Assembly: GCA_934454585.1 (NCBI GenBank)
Contig: CAKSFP010000007.1
Coordinates: forward strand, 1-64,000
Reading direction: 5' to 3'
DNA from: an uncultured Clostridia bacterium
GTDB taxonomy: Bacteria > Bacillota > Clostridia > UMGS1810
DNA: 64,000 bases
Of this stretch, positions 53,246-61,991 are shown piece after piece; the stretch's first letter is position 1; each line of letters starts with the position of its first letter. A model generated the notes under the pieces. The model searched no databases, was not told the origin of the DNA, and saw only the letters and a program-made list of their open reading frames with translations. Position numbers and translations under genes: made by a program.

Positions 53246-54433
53246 ATGATTTTATCGGAAAAATTTTTGAAGATTAATCCGTCTGCAACTCTCACGATTG
53301 ACGCAAAGTTCAAGCAGATGAAGGCTGACGGTCTGGATGTTGTCGGATTCGGCGCTGGCGAGCCGGATTTTGATACCCCGGAACATATAAAAAAGGCTGC
53401 CATAGAGGCAATTAACGATAACAAGACGCGTTATACCCCGGCATCGGGTACCCTGGAGCTGAAAAAAGCCGTTTGCAAAAAGTTCAAAGACGACAACGGA
53501 CTTGATTATGATCCGTCGTGCATTGTCGTGAGCAATGGCGCGAAACATTCACTCATAAACGCTTTCGGTGCTATTCTCAACCCCGGCGACGAGGTTATTA
53601 TTCCGGCGCCGTTTTGGGTGAGTTATCCCGAAATGGTTAAGTACAATGACGGTGTGCCGGTTGTTTTACAAACAAAGGAAGAGGACGATTTCAAATTCAC
53701 CGCCGGAGAGTTTGAGTCTGCTATAACTGACAAGACAAAAGCGATAGTCCTTAACAGCCCCAGTAACCCCACGGGCATGCTCTACACAGAGGATGAACTT
53801 CGTGCTATTGCCGATGTTGCCGTAGCACACGGAATATTCGTCATCTCCGATGAAATATATGAAAAGCTTGTCTACGACGGCAAAAGACACATCAGTATTG
53901 CGTCTCTCGGCGATGAGATAAAAGATTTGACAATAGTTATAAACGGAGTGTCAAAGACATACGCCATGACCGGGTGGAGAATTGGTTATGCGGCGGCCAA
54001 TCAACAGATTGCGAAGCTTATGGGAAATGTTCAGAGCCACACCACATCCAACCCGAATTCCGTTGCCCAGGCGGCTGCCGTTGCGGCGCTCACAGGGCCG
54101 ACGGAAACTGTTGAGTCAATGAGACAGGCGTTTGATAAACGCAGAAAGTATATGGTAGACAGAATCAATTCCATAGACGGCGTATCGGCAAGGATGCCCA
54201 TGGGCGCGTTTTATGTGATGATGAACATAGAAAAACTCATCGGCAGGACCATAGCCGGGGTTGAGATTAAAAATGCTGACGACTTTGCAAATGCTTTTTT
54301 GGACAAATGTCTTGTGGCTGTTGTTCCCGGAACCGGATTTGCCGCACCGAATTTTGTGCGTTGGTCGTATGCGACAAGCACAAAGAATATAAAAGAAGGT
54401 CTTGACAGACTTGAAAAATTTTTGAAGATGTAG
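53246..54433 (+). CDS. Aspartate/aromatic-type aminotransferase (class I)
   Basis: This is a 395-residue cytosolic PLP enzyme. GFGAGEPDFDTPEHIK, LNSPSNPTG, SDEIYEKLVYDG and the PLP lysine in NGVSKTYAMTGWRIGYA fit the subgroup Ib aspartate aminotransferases. The start has CGGAGG 8-9 bases upstream. It is transcribed from its own promoter and ends in a terminator, so it is probably monocistronic. Specificity between aspartate and broader amino acids is not resolved. Confidence 0.94.
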   Translation: MILSEKFLKINPSATLTIDAKFKQMKADGLDVVGFGAGEPDFDTPEHIKKAAIEAINDNKTRYTPASGTLELKKAVCKKFKDDNGLDYDPSCIVVSNGAKHSLINAFGAILNPGDEVIIPAPFWVSYPEMVKYNDGVPVVLQTKEEDDFKFTAGEFESAITDKTKAIVLNSPSNPTGMLYTEDELRAIADVAVAHGIFVISDEIYEKLVYDGKRHISIASLGDEIKDLTIVINGVSKTYAMTGWRIGYAAANQQIAKLMGNVQSHTTSNPNSVAQAAAVAALTGPTETVESMRQAFDKRRKYMVDRINSIDGVSARMPMGAFYVMMNIEKLIGRTIAGVEIKNADDFANAFLDKCLVAVVPGTGFAAPNFVRWSYATSTKNIKEGLDRLEKFLKM

Positions 54434-54437
54434 TATA

Positions 54438-54473
54438 ATTACAGGGTATGAAAAAATACCCTGTAATTTTTCT
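54438..54473 (+). terminator. Rho-independent terminator of the aminotransferase gene
   Basis: Perfect 12-base arms (54438-54449 and 54456-54467, ATTACAGGGTAT) with an A-rich loop, followed by TTTTCTT. Confidence 0.9.
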
Positions 54474-54504
54474 TGAATAAAAAACATAAAGAGAGGTATA
54501 GACA

Positions 54505-55935
54505 ATGCATGATACTTACGAAAGTCCGCTCAACAGCAGATATGCAAGCAAAGAGATGAAATATCTGTTCTCTCCGGACAAAAAGTTTACAACATGGCGC
54601 AGACTTTGGATAGCGCTTGCCGAGGCAGAAGCAGAGCTTGGACTTGGCATCACACAGGCGCAGATCGACGAGCTGAAAACCCATGTGAACGACATCAACT
54701 ACGAAGTGGCACAGGCGCGCGAGAAAGAGGTGCGCCACGATGTCATGAGCCATGTGTACGCATACGGTGTACAGTGTCCCGGGGCAAAGGGAATCATCCA
54801 TCTGGGTGCGACTTCGTGCTATGTCGGCGATAATACCGATCTTATAATCATGGCGGAGGCTATGGAGCTTATTCGCAAAAAGCTTGTTAATGTAATGAAT
54901 GAGCTTGCCGCATTTGCCATGAAGTATAAAGACATGCCGACCCTCGGTTTTACTCACTTCCAGGCAGCACAGCTTACCACCGTCGGCAAGAGGGCGAGTC
55001 TTTGGCTGCACGAACTCTATCTTGATTATCAAGAGGTTGAGCACATTCTGTCGAATGTAAAACTGCTCGGATCAAAGGGTACAACGGGCACGCAGGCAAG
55101 TTTTCTTGATCTCTTTGACGGCGATCACGAAAAAGTGAAAAAACTTGACAGTCTCATTGCCGAGAAAATGGGGTACAAGGCGGTCTATCCGGTGTCGGGG
55201 CAGACATATTCGCGAAAGATTGATTCTCAGATGCTCTCAGTGCTCTCCGGCATTGCTCAGAGCGCATACAAATTCAGCAACGACATCCGCTTGCTGCAGC
55301 ATCTTAAGGAAATTGAAGAACCGTTTGAAAAGAGTCAGATAGGCTCGTCGGCAATGGCATATAAGAGAAACCCCATGCGCTCGGAAAGAATATCGTCGCT
55401 TGCAAGATATGTTATAGCAGAGTCGATTAACCCGGCTATAACTGCGTCCACACAGTGGTTTGAACGCACGCTTGACGACTCGGCAAACAAGAGACTTTCA
55501 GTAGCTGAAGCTTTCCTTGCGACAGATGCTGTGCTTGAGATATATCTCAATGTGGTGGACGGACTTGTGGTGTATCCGAAAGTCATTGAGAGCCGCATAA
55601 TGAGCGAACTGCCTTTTATGGCGACCGAGAACATAATGATGGAGGCGGTAAAGAACGGCGGTGACAGACAGGAACTGCATGAAAAAATCCGTGTGCACTC
55701 CATGGAAGCCGGCAGACAGGTCAAAGTGGAGGGCAAGAAAAACGACCTTATTGAGCGTATTGTGGCTGATGAAAGTTTTAACATAGATGAGGACAAGCTG
55801 CGCGCCGTGCTCAAGCCCGAGAACTATATCGGCAGAGCAGCGGAGCAGACTGAGGAATTTATAAATGATTTCATCAGACCTATACTTGATGTAAACAAGG
55901 ATATCCTTGGTGTCAAAGCCGAGCTTAATGTATAA
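54505..55935 (+). CDS. purB: Adenylosuccinate lyase
   Basis: This 476-residue enzyme catalyses two fumarate-releasing steps in purine synthesis (SAICAR to AICAR, adenylosuccinate to AMP). Family motifs are IHLGATSCYVGDN, LGFTHFQAAQLTTVGKRASL and the signature GSSAMAYKRNPMRSERI. The length is closer to the longer eukaryote-like PurB group than to the 430-residue Bacillus enzyme. The start has GAGAGG upstream. Other pur genes are absent from the window. Confidence 0.96.
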   Translation: MHDTYESPLNSRYASKEMKYLFSPDKKFTTWRRLWIALAEAEAELGLGITQAQIDELKTHVNDINYEVAQAREKEVRHDVMSHVYAYGVQCPGAKGIIHLGATSCYVGDNTDLIIMAEAMELIRKKLVNVMNELAAFAMKYKDMPTLGFTHFQAAQLTTVGKRASLWLHELYLDYQEVEHILSNVKLLGSKGTTGTQASFLDLFDGDHEKVKKLDSLIAEKMGYKAVYPVSGQTYSRKIDSQMLSVLSGIAQSAYKFSNDIRLLQHLKEIEEPFEKSQIGSSAMAYKRNPMRSERISSLARYVIAESINPAITASTQWFERTLDDSANKRLSVAEAFLATDAVLEIYLNVVDGLVVYPKVIESRIMSELPFMATENIMMEAVKNGGDRQELHEKIRVHSMEAGRQVKVEGKKNDLIERIVADESFNIDEDKLRAVLKPENYIGRAAEQTEEFINDFIRPILDVNKDILGVKAELNV

Positions 55936-56067
55936 TTGTTTCCTAAATGAGGCATGATTGATACAGAGATTTCCTGTAACTTTTTACTCATGTGCTACAA
56001 CAGCTGACCGAGTGCAGTTCGCTTTTGGCTAAAACGCCTAAAAATGAGAAAATGCAATAAAAAGCTC

Positions 56068-56096
56068 TTGATTTTTTGCTTTTTCGGGCGTATAAT
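56068..56096 (+). promoter_or_regulatory. SigA-type promoter of the liv operon
   Basis: TTGATT (56068-56073), a 17-base spacer and TATAAT (56091-56096), about 50 bases before livJ. The rest of the 209-base gap after purB shows only a weak GGC/GCC stem near 56026-56040. Confidence 0.85.
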
Positions 56097-56144
56097 AATA
56101 AAAAATTCTAAAGAGATTAAAAATTAAGAAAGGGATGGAAAAAC

Positions 56145-57290
56145 ATGAAGAAATTTATGGCTTTATTCATAGCTGCCGCCATGACTGTTTCACTTGCAGC
56201 TTGCGGCAACACGACAGACGGCGGCAACTCAAGTTCCGGTGATTCTTACACATCGGGTAACACAGAGTTTGTCATCGGAGGTACCGGTCCGCTTACAGGC
56301 GATGCATCCAGCTACGGAGTGTCTGTTCAGGAGGGTGCCGCAATTGCTATTGAAGAAATCAATGCAAACGGCGGTCTGGGCGGAGTAAACTTCAAGCTTG
56401 ACATGAAAGATGACAAAGCTGCTGCGGCAGATGCTGCAACAGGCTATGATATGCTTTACGAAGCGGGCATGAATATTTCTATCGGTTCCGTAACATCTGC
56501 ATCTTGCGCATCGTTTGCTGCAAAAGCTGCTCAGGACAATGTGTTCTTTATCACACCGTCTGCATCTGCTGCTGATGTAATCAAAAATGACAATGCATTC
56601 AGAATTTGTTTCGGCGACCCCGACCAGGGAGTCCTCGCAGCGCGTGAGTTCAAGGATAAGTATCAGAAGATAGGTGCTATCTATGATACAAGCGACACTT
56701 ATTCTTCGGGTATATACGAGGCGTTCAAAGAGGAGATGACAAACCTTTCTCTCGATTTTGATACACAGACATTTGACGCTGAGAACAAGAAAGACTTCTC
56801 AACTCAGGTTGAGGCGCTCAAGGATTGCGATGTTATCTTCCTTCCGATATACTATACCGAAGCCGGACTTATCGCAAAGACGGCTGTTGCAAAAGGCAGC
56901 AAAGCAGTTCTCTTTGGCTGCGACGGTCTCGACGGCGTTGAAGGTCAGGTTGACGCAAGCGTAACAAACAAGATTCAGTACATCACTCCGTTTGATGCTA
57001 AGAGCGCAGAACCGGCAACTGCTGCTTTTGTTGAGAAATACACTGCGAAGTACAACAAGACTCCGGATCAGTTTGCAGCAGACGGTTATGACGCTGTAAT
57101 GGCTATCTACAATGCAATGAAGGCAGCGAATGTGTCTGATCCTACAATTGCACCTTCCGACCTTTGCGAAAAGGTTAAAGCGGCTATAACAGATACTTCA
57201 TTCTCATACACCGGCGCTACCGGCAAGATGACTTGGGATGCAAGCGGTGCTTGCAACAAAGAGCCTACAATCATTACTCTCGGAGAATAA
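56145..57290 (+). CDS. livJ: Branched-chain amino-acid ABC transporter substrate-binding lipoprotein
   Basis: This is a 381-residue lipoprotein with lipobox SLAAC (Cys20) and a Ser/Gly/Thr-rich linker, then a type I periplasmic-binding fold (FVIGGTGPLTGDASSYGVS, VQEGAAIAIEEINANGG). It delivers leucine, isoleucine, valine or related ligands to LivHM. An intercistronic hairpin separates it from livH, the usual way to make more binding protein than permease. Ligand identity is inferred from the operon. Confidence 0.95.
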   Translation: MKKFMALFIAAAMTVSLAACGNTTDGGNSSSGDSYTSGNTEFVIGGTGPLTGDASSYGVSVQEGAAIAIEEINANGGLGGVNFKLDMKDDKAAAADAATGYDMLYEAGMNISIGSVTSASCASFAAKAAQDNVFFITPSASAADVIKNDNAFRICFGDPDQGVLAAREFKDKYQKIGAIYDTSDTYSSGIYEAFKEEMTNLSLDFDTQTFDAENKKDFSTQVEALKDCDVIFLPIYYTEAGLIAKTAVAKGSKAVLFGCDGLDGVEGQVDASVTNKIQYITPFDAKSAEPATAAFVEKYTAKYNKTPDQFAADGYDAVMAIYNAMKAANVSDPTIAPSDLCEKVKAAITDTSFSYTGATGKMTWDASGACNKEPTIITLGE

Positions 57291-57310
57291 AAGTATTCTG
57301 CGTATAAGTC

Positions 57311-57352
57311 AGGCGCTATACGAGCACATCGATGTTCGGATTTCGCTTGCCT
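57311..57352. repeat. Possible third, diverged member of the AGGCAA...TTGCCT repeat
   Basis: AGGCG begins the segment, and GTTCGGATTTCGCTTGCCT ends it (57334-57352), resembling GTTCGAGTCTCCCTTGCCT at 37449-37467. The inner spacing is longer than in the other two copies, so membership is uncertain. Confidence 0.35.
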
Positions 57353-57372
57353 AAGAGAAATAGAATTTTTTA

Positions 57373-57414
57373 ATGGTTGGGCGCGGTGAAACTGTGTCCA
57401 ACCATATGTTTTTT
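57373..57414 (+). terminator. Intercistronic attenuating hairpin between livJ and livH
   Basis: The arms ATGGTTGG (57373-57380) and CCAACCAT (57398-57405), with partial pairing inside, are followed by ATGTTTTTT. It lies 17 bases before the livH start. Confidence 0.65.
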
Positions 57415-57430
57415 GGAAAGGGAAATCTTT

Positions 57431-58294
57431 ATGATAACATTAATTGACGGTCTCAGCCTTGGCAGTATATATGCCTTGATTGCCCTTGGCTATACTATGG
57501 TGTACGGAATAGCAAAAATGCTTAACTTTGCACATGGTGACATAATAATGGTCGGTGCGTACACAATATTTGTGACTATGGCAACTCTTGGTCAGCCGCT
57601 TGTTGCGGTTATCATGGCTGTTCTGGTGTGCACTGTGCTTGGCATATTTGTAGAAAAACTGGCATACAAGCCGCTTCGCGGCGCATCACCCCTTGCTGTG
57701 CTCATAACCGCAATCGGAGTCAGCTATCTGCTCCAAAGTTTGGCTCAGCTCATTTTTCAGTCAAAATCCCGTCCGATTCAGGATTGGTCTTTGCCGGATG
57801 TAGCGTTTCTTAAGAGCCACGGCATCAGCACATCTGCGGCGGTAACCTTGGTTGTCGGCGCAATAATCATGGTGGCACTCACTTTGTTTATTAAATTCAC
57901 CAAGACAGGAAGCGCAATGCTTGCGGTATCAGAGGATAAAGGTGCAGCTCAGCTCATGGGCATCAATGTTAACAAAATCATAACCATAACTTTTGCAATC
58001 GGTTCTGCACTTGCTGCTGTTGCAGGCACATTTTATCTTTACGGCAGAAATGTCGAACCGACCCTCGGCGCAATGCCCGGCATCAAGGCATTCACGGCAG
58101 CGGTTATCGGCGGAATAGGCTCAATTCCGGGTGCCATGCTGGGTGGTGTAGTTCTCGGTATAATTGAGAAGTTTTGCCTCAGTATACCGGCAGTTTCACC
58201 GTACACCACTTCAATAGAGTTTGGTCTGCTTATCGTGATATTGCTTGTTAAACCTACGGGATTCTTGGGCAAGAGAAGAAGGGAGAAGGTGTGA
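57431..58294 (+). CDS. livH: Branched-chain amino-acid ABC transporter permease LivH
   Basis: This is about 287 residues with eight or so membrane segments. The N-terminus LIDGLSLGSIYALIALGYTM and KMLNFAHGDIIMVGAY are typical. ATG 57431 has GGAAAGGGAAA upstream; a longer in-frame start at 57377 would lie within the intercistronic hairpin. It forms the membrane channel with LivM. Confidence 0.95.
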   Translation: MITLIDGLSLGSIYALIALGYTMVYGIAKMLNFAHGDIIMVGAYTIFVTMATLGQPLVAVIMAVLVCTVLGIFVEKLAYKPLRGASPLAVLITAIGVSYLLQSLAQLIFQSKSRPIQDWSLPDVAFLKSHGISTSAAVTLVVGAIIMVALTLFIKFTKTGSAMLAVSEDKGAAQLMGINVNKIITITFAIGSALAAVAGTFYLYGRNVEPTLGAMPGIKAFTAAVIGGIGSIPGAMLGGVVLGIIEKFCLSIPAVSPYTTSIEFGLLIVILLVKPTGFLGKRRREKV

Positions 58295-58299
58295 GCGAT

Positions 58300-59457
58300 A
58301 TGAGTAAATATTTTCAGAGTATCAAAAAAGGATATAAATTCAAGAACTATGCCAACTATGTGATAATTCTCGCACTGCTCGGCATCTTTAGCCTGATTAT
58401 GTTCACAGGCAGCGTAAAACTCTCCATGGCGTCGCTGTTTACACAGATAGGTTTCAGCATCATTCTGGCGGTATCTCTAAATGTGGTTGTCGGTTTTCTG
58501 GGCGAACTCAGCCTTGGCCACGCCGGATTCATGTGCATAGGTGCATATATTGGCGGTTTTGCGGCTGTTGGACTCTCGTCCGCCATTGATTCCAAACTGC
58601 TCGTACTCATCATAGCAATGCTCATAGGGGGTATTGTGTCGACGATTTTCGGTTTCATTATAGGTCTTCCGTCACTCCGACTCAAAGGTGACTATCTTGC
58701 GATAGTTACCCTCGCATTTGGTGAGATTGTGCGAAACATCTTTAAGAATCAAAAACTTTTCGGCGCAGCAATGGGCCTTAACACCAGCGCCGTTAAATAC
58801 GACACAAGAACTTCACCGACGCTGTTTGTGGTTACATTTGTTGTGGCGCTTATAATGCTTATTGTTGTACAGAACTTCATTCGCAGTAAGCACGGCAGAG
58901 CGGTTACCGCAATCAGAGATAATGAGATTGCCGCAAAGGCAATGGGCATAAATGTAACATTCTACAAGTTGTTTGCATTCATGCTTTCATCATTCTTTGC
59001 CGGAATAGCAGGCGTTATCTATGCGCACTATGCCACACCGGTCAACTATTCTTTCTTTTCCTACAACTATTCAATCGAGATTCTGGTTATGGTTGTGCTC
59101 GGCGGCATGGGCAATATAACAGGTTCAATAGTTGCGGCGACGGCAATATCACTCATAAACTATTCATTGCAAAAATATCTCTCAGGTAACCTTGCGGCGA
59201 TGAAATACCTCATCTATGCGCTAATCCTCATCATTATGGTTATCTTCAGCAACGCTCCCGCACTTGCGGATTTTAGAAGGCGATTCAGAGATTTCTTTGC
59301 TCATATACTCAAGCTGGGCAAAAAGCACGATCCGGCAAACATTAACAGTGACGAGGCGTCGTGGGACAGAATACCTACCAAGATCAGAATGGACGAATTG
59401 CTCTCGACAGATATAAATGTCGGTGACAACAAACCGCAATCCAAGAAAGGGGAGTAA
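58300..59457 (+). CDS. livM: Branched-chain amino-acid ABC transporter permease LivM
   Basis: This is about 385 residues with multiple membrane segments and GFLGELSLGHAGFMCIGAY, GLPSLRLKGDYLAIVTLAFG and the coupling-helix region ATAISLINYSLQKYL. A hydrophilic C-terminal tail of about 55 residues follows. ATG 58300 is 8 bases after AAGGTG; the GTG at 58291 overlaps the livH stop. Confidence 0.95.
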   Translation: MSKYFQSIKKGYKFKNYANYVIILALLGIFSLIMFTGSVKLSMASLFTQIGFSIILAVSLNVVVGFLGELSLGHAGFMCIGAYIGGFAAVGLSSAIDSKLLVLIIAMLIGGIVSTIFGFIIGLPSLRLKGDYLAIVTLAFGEIVRNIFKNQKLFGAAMGLNTSAVKYDTRTSPTLFVVTFVVALIMLIVVQNFIRSKHGRAVTAIRDNEIAAKAMGINVTFYKLFAFMLSSFFAGIAGVIYAHYATPVNYSFFSYNYSIEILVMVVLGGMGNITGSIVAATAISLINYSLQKYLSGNLAAMKYLIYALILIIMVIFSNAPALADFRRRFRDFFAHILKLGKKHDPANINSDEASWDRIPTKIRMDELLSTDINVGDNKPQSKKGE

Positions 59458-59463
59458 ATTGAC

Positions 59464-60237
59464 ATGGAAGAAAAAATAATGCTCAAAACCGAGAATCTCG
59501 GCATCTCTTTCGGTGGATTGAAAGCCGTTTCAAACCTTAACATCAGCATAGCCAAGAACAGACTCTACGGACTTATCGGTCCTAACGGAGCCGGCAAGAC
59601 CACGGTGTTCAATATGCTTACCGGTGTGTATAAACCCACCGAGGGAAAATTCTTCCTTGACGGTGAGGAACTTACGGGCAAAAGCCAGGAAACCATCAAT
59701 CGCAAAGGAATAGCGAGAACATTCCAGAATATAAGGCTGTTTAACAATATGTCGGTTGTCCGCAATGTAATGGTGGGTCTGCATAATCAGCCGGAGTATA
59801 AATGCAGTCCCTTCACAAGCATGGTAAGGTTTCCGCGCCACTTTGAGTGCGAAAACGATATGCGCGAAAGGGCAAAGGATATTCTTAAAATCTTTGGCTT
59901 ATATGAGCAGAGAAACATCCTTGCGTGCAACCTTTCTTACGGCGAACAGAGGAAACTCGAGATTGCCCGCGCACTTGCCACAAATCCGAAACTGCTTTTG
60001 CTGGACGAGCCGGCTGCCGGTATGAACCCAAACGAGACGGCAGAACTTATGGATACTATCAGATTTATTAAGGATCATTTTGATATGACAATTCTTCTTA
60101 TCGAACACGATATGAAACTTGTCGCAGGAATATGCGAAGAACTTACGGTGCTCAACTTCGGTCAGGAATTGATGCACGGCGACCCGAAAACCGTTCTCAC
60201 GGCTCCCGAAGTTGTGACGGCTTATCTGGGAGAATAG
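59464..60237 (+). CDS. livG: Branched-chain amino-acid ABC transporter ATP-binding protein LivG
   Basis: This is a 257-residue ATPase with Walker A GPNGAGKTTVFN, signature LSYGEQRKLEIARAL, and Walker B LLLLDEPAAGMNPNE. The signature SYGEQ is normal for LivG. It pairs with LivF to drive transport. Confidence 0.97.
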   Translation: MEEKIMLKTENLGISFGGLKAVSNLNISIAKNRLYGLIGPNGAGKTTVFNMLTGVYKPTEGKFFLDGEELTGKSQETINRKGIARTFQNIRLFNNMSVVRNVMVGLHNQPEYKCSPFTSMVRFPRHFECENDMRERAKDILKIFGLYEQRNILACNLSYGEQRKLEIARALATNPKLLLLDEPAAGMNPNETAELMDTIRFIKDHFDMTILLIEHDMKLVAGICEELTVLNFGQELMHGDPKTVLTAPEVVTAYLGE

Positions 60238-60257
60238 GAAAGGAGAGTCGGCATATT

Positions 60258-60983
60258 ATGAATACAAAAAAACCGCTGCTCGAAATAAAGGATTTGCAGG
60301 TATACTACGGTGTTATCCGTGCGCTCAAGGGTATATCGCTCACGGTAAACGAGGGTGAGATAGTGGCGCTCATCGGTGCTAACGGTGCCGGAAAGACCAC
60401 CACTCTGCACACAATTACGGGACTCATCCCGGCGTATAGCGGCTCCATAATGTACGAGGAGCATGACCTGACTAAAGAGGCTGCGCACAACATAGTCGCA
60501 ATGGGTATGGCTCATGTGCCCGAGGGGAGACGAGTGTTCCAGGAATTGACGGTATACAAAAATCTCATACTCGGTGCATACACCAGGACGGACGGAAAAC
60601 AGGCGATAGAGGAATCGCTGCAGAATGTATACAGACACTTTCCCCGCCTTGAGGAGAGGAAAAATCAGATTGCCGGTACTCTCTCCGGCGGTGAGCAACA
60701 GATGCTTGCCATGGGCAGGGCGCTTATGTCCGATCCAAAGATCATCCTCATGGACGAGCCGTCGATGGGTCTTTCACCGTTGCTTGTAAACGAAATATTC
60801 GGAATAATAAAAGAGGTGTCGGACGAAGGTGTGACGGTTCTGCTGGTTGAGCAGAATGCCAAGAAGGCACTTTCCGTTGCCGACAGGGCATATGTGCTCG
60901 AAACGGGCGAGATAAGAATGTCCGGCGATGCACAGGAGTTACTCAATGACAATGGGATAAAGAAAGCTTACCTCGGAGCGTAG
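60258..60983 (+). CDS. livF: Branched-chain amino-acid ABC transporter ATP-binding protein LivF
   Basis: This is about 241 residues: Walker A GANGAGKTTTLH, signature LSGGEQQMLAMGRAL and Walker B IILMDEPSMGLSPLL. ATG 60258 has AGGAGAG upstream; the longer open frame overlaps livG and is not used. It is the last gene of the operon. Confidence 0.97.
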   Translation: MNTKKPLLEIKDLQVYYGVIRALKGISLTVNEGEIVALIGANGAGKTTTLHTITGLIPAYSGSIMYEEHDLTKEAAHNIVAMGMAHVPEGRRVFQELTVYKNLILGAYTRTDGKQAIEESLQNVYRHFPRLEERKNQIAGTLSGGEQQMLAMGRALMSDPKIILMDEPSMGLSPLLVNEIFGIIKEVSDEGVTVLLVEQNAKKALSVADRAYVLETGEIRMSGDAQELLNDNGIKKAYLGA

Positions 60984-61003
60984 GCTCAACGGTCGTATGT
61001 TTT

Positions 61004-61054
61004 AACCCCTGCACACAAACCGCATTTTTGCGGTCAGTGTGCAGGGGTTTTTAA
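61004..61054. terminator. Bidirectional terminator between livF and the AraC-type gene
   Basis: AACCCCTGCACAC (61004-61016) pairs with GTGTGCAGGGGTT (61037-61049), with an inner ACCGC/GCGGT pairing and TTTTT after it on the plus strand. The right arm also encodes the last few residues and stop of the opposite-strand AraC-type gene. Confidence 0.88.
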
Positions 61055-61864
61055 GTTTGTTTTCAAAAATTCTGTCGGGGTTTTGCCGATGTATCTCTTG
61101 AACAGCTTTGCGAAGTACGACATATTTTCAAACCCGCATTTTTCGCTCACCTCTCTTATCCGGTAAGAACCGGATGAGAGCAACTTTTTCGCGGTTTGAC
61201 ACCTTATCATGTTGATATATTCAATCGGTGTGCTGCCTGTTGTTTTGGCAAATTCGCGTATGAAGTAGAACTTGCTCAAGCCGGATTGATTTGCAAGTTC
61301 GTCAATAGTCAGTTTTTGATCAAAATTTGCTTGTATATAGCCTATGGCAAGGCTTATGCCCATGTTCGACAAATCGGACACACCGCCCAAATTCGGAGTG
61401 CTGTAGTTCTCAGCTATGTATACCAGAAGCGACAGTACTTCACAGCGCAGAGCCGTACCGCGGTATAACCGACTGCGTGAATAGTCGTCCGCCAGTTTGT
61501 TAAATAAACCGACCGCCGCATCGCTCTTTATTATATGTTCAAACTTTATCTTGCTCGTATCCATGCCGTTGTACATACAAAATTCGCGATCGGGTATCAG
61601 ACAGCAGTAGTCAAGATAACCGTCACACCCGACAAAGTGGACTTCCTTGGAATTTACCGCAAATATGTCTCCGCACTCAAACGGATATTTGCATCCGCCG
61701 CAACTCACATAGCCGTTGCCGTATGCCGCATAGAGCAGTTCGATGTTTTCATGCCAGTTTCCGGGGGCAGGGGGAGTATTTGCAGTCAAAGTGTAGCGGC
61801 TGAATATGAATGGCAGGGGCGACATCTCGCTTGCGTGCGCCTCAAACACATTGTTGTTCGTCAT
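61034..61864 (-). CDS. AraC family transcriptional regulator
   Basis: This is about 276 residues: an N-terminal cupin sensor (about 20-140) rich in cysteines (CGGC, DYCC), then two helix-turn-helix units in the C-terminal 100 residues (LTIDELANQSGLSKFYFIRE and REVSEKCGFENMSYFAKLFKRYIGKTP). ATG 61864 is 6 bases after GAGGTG; the longer GTG start overlaps this site. It is divergent from a sugar isomerase and dehydrogenase, which it probably controls. Confidence 0.93.
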   Translation of the reverse strand: MTNNNVFEAHASEMSPLPFIFSRYTLTANTPPAPGNWHENIELLYAAYGNGYVSCGGCKYPFECGDIFAVNSKEVHFVGCDGYLDYCCLIPDREFCMYNGMDTSKIKFEHIIKSDAAVGLFNKLADDYSRSRLYRGTALRCEVLSLLVYIAENYSTPNLGGVSDLSNMGISLAIGYIQANFDQKLTIDELANQSGLSKFYFIREFAKTTGSTPIEYINMIRCQTAKKLLSSGSYRIREVSEKCGFENMSYFAKLFKRYIGKTPTEFLKTNLKTPAH

Positions 61865-61886
61865 AAAATTCACCTCGTATCGAGAG

Positions 61887-61917
61887 CAATATTGTTATAA
61901 TTTATTGCAATATTGTT
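61887..61917. promoter_or_regulatory. Direct repeat operator candidate in the AraC-isomerase gap
   Basis: CAATATTGTT occurs at 61887-61896 and 61908-61917, exactly 21 bases apart, about two helical turns, and immediately upstream of the -35 of the divergent promoter. This is the usual layout of half-sites for AraC-type activators. Confidence 0.55.
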
Positions 61918-61919
61918 TA

Positions 61920-61949
61920 TTGCATTTTTATCTGTAATCATTATATAAT
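61920..61949 (+). promoter_or_regulatory. Promoter of the isomerase-dehydrogenase operon
   Basis: TTGCAT (61920-61925), an 18-base spacer and TATAAT (61944-61949), 42 bases before the isomerase start codon. Confidence 0.7.
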
Positions 61950-61991
61950 GAATTAAGCAATAAATCAACAATAATTTTTGAGGTGATTAAA

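Noticed and set aside
55985..56015. Possible degraded core type 1 repeat (ACAGCTGACCGAGTG resembles part of copy A)
   Set aside because: Only about 13 of 14 bases match, there are no complementary arms around it, and chance similarity cannot be excluded.
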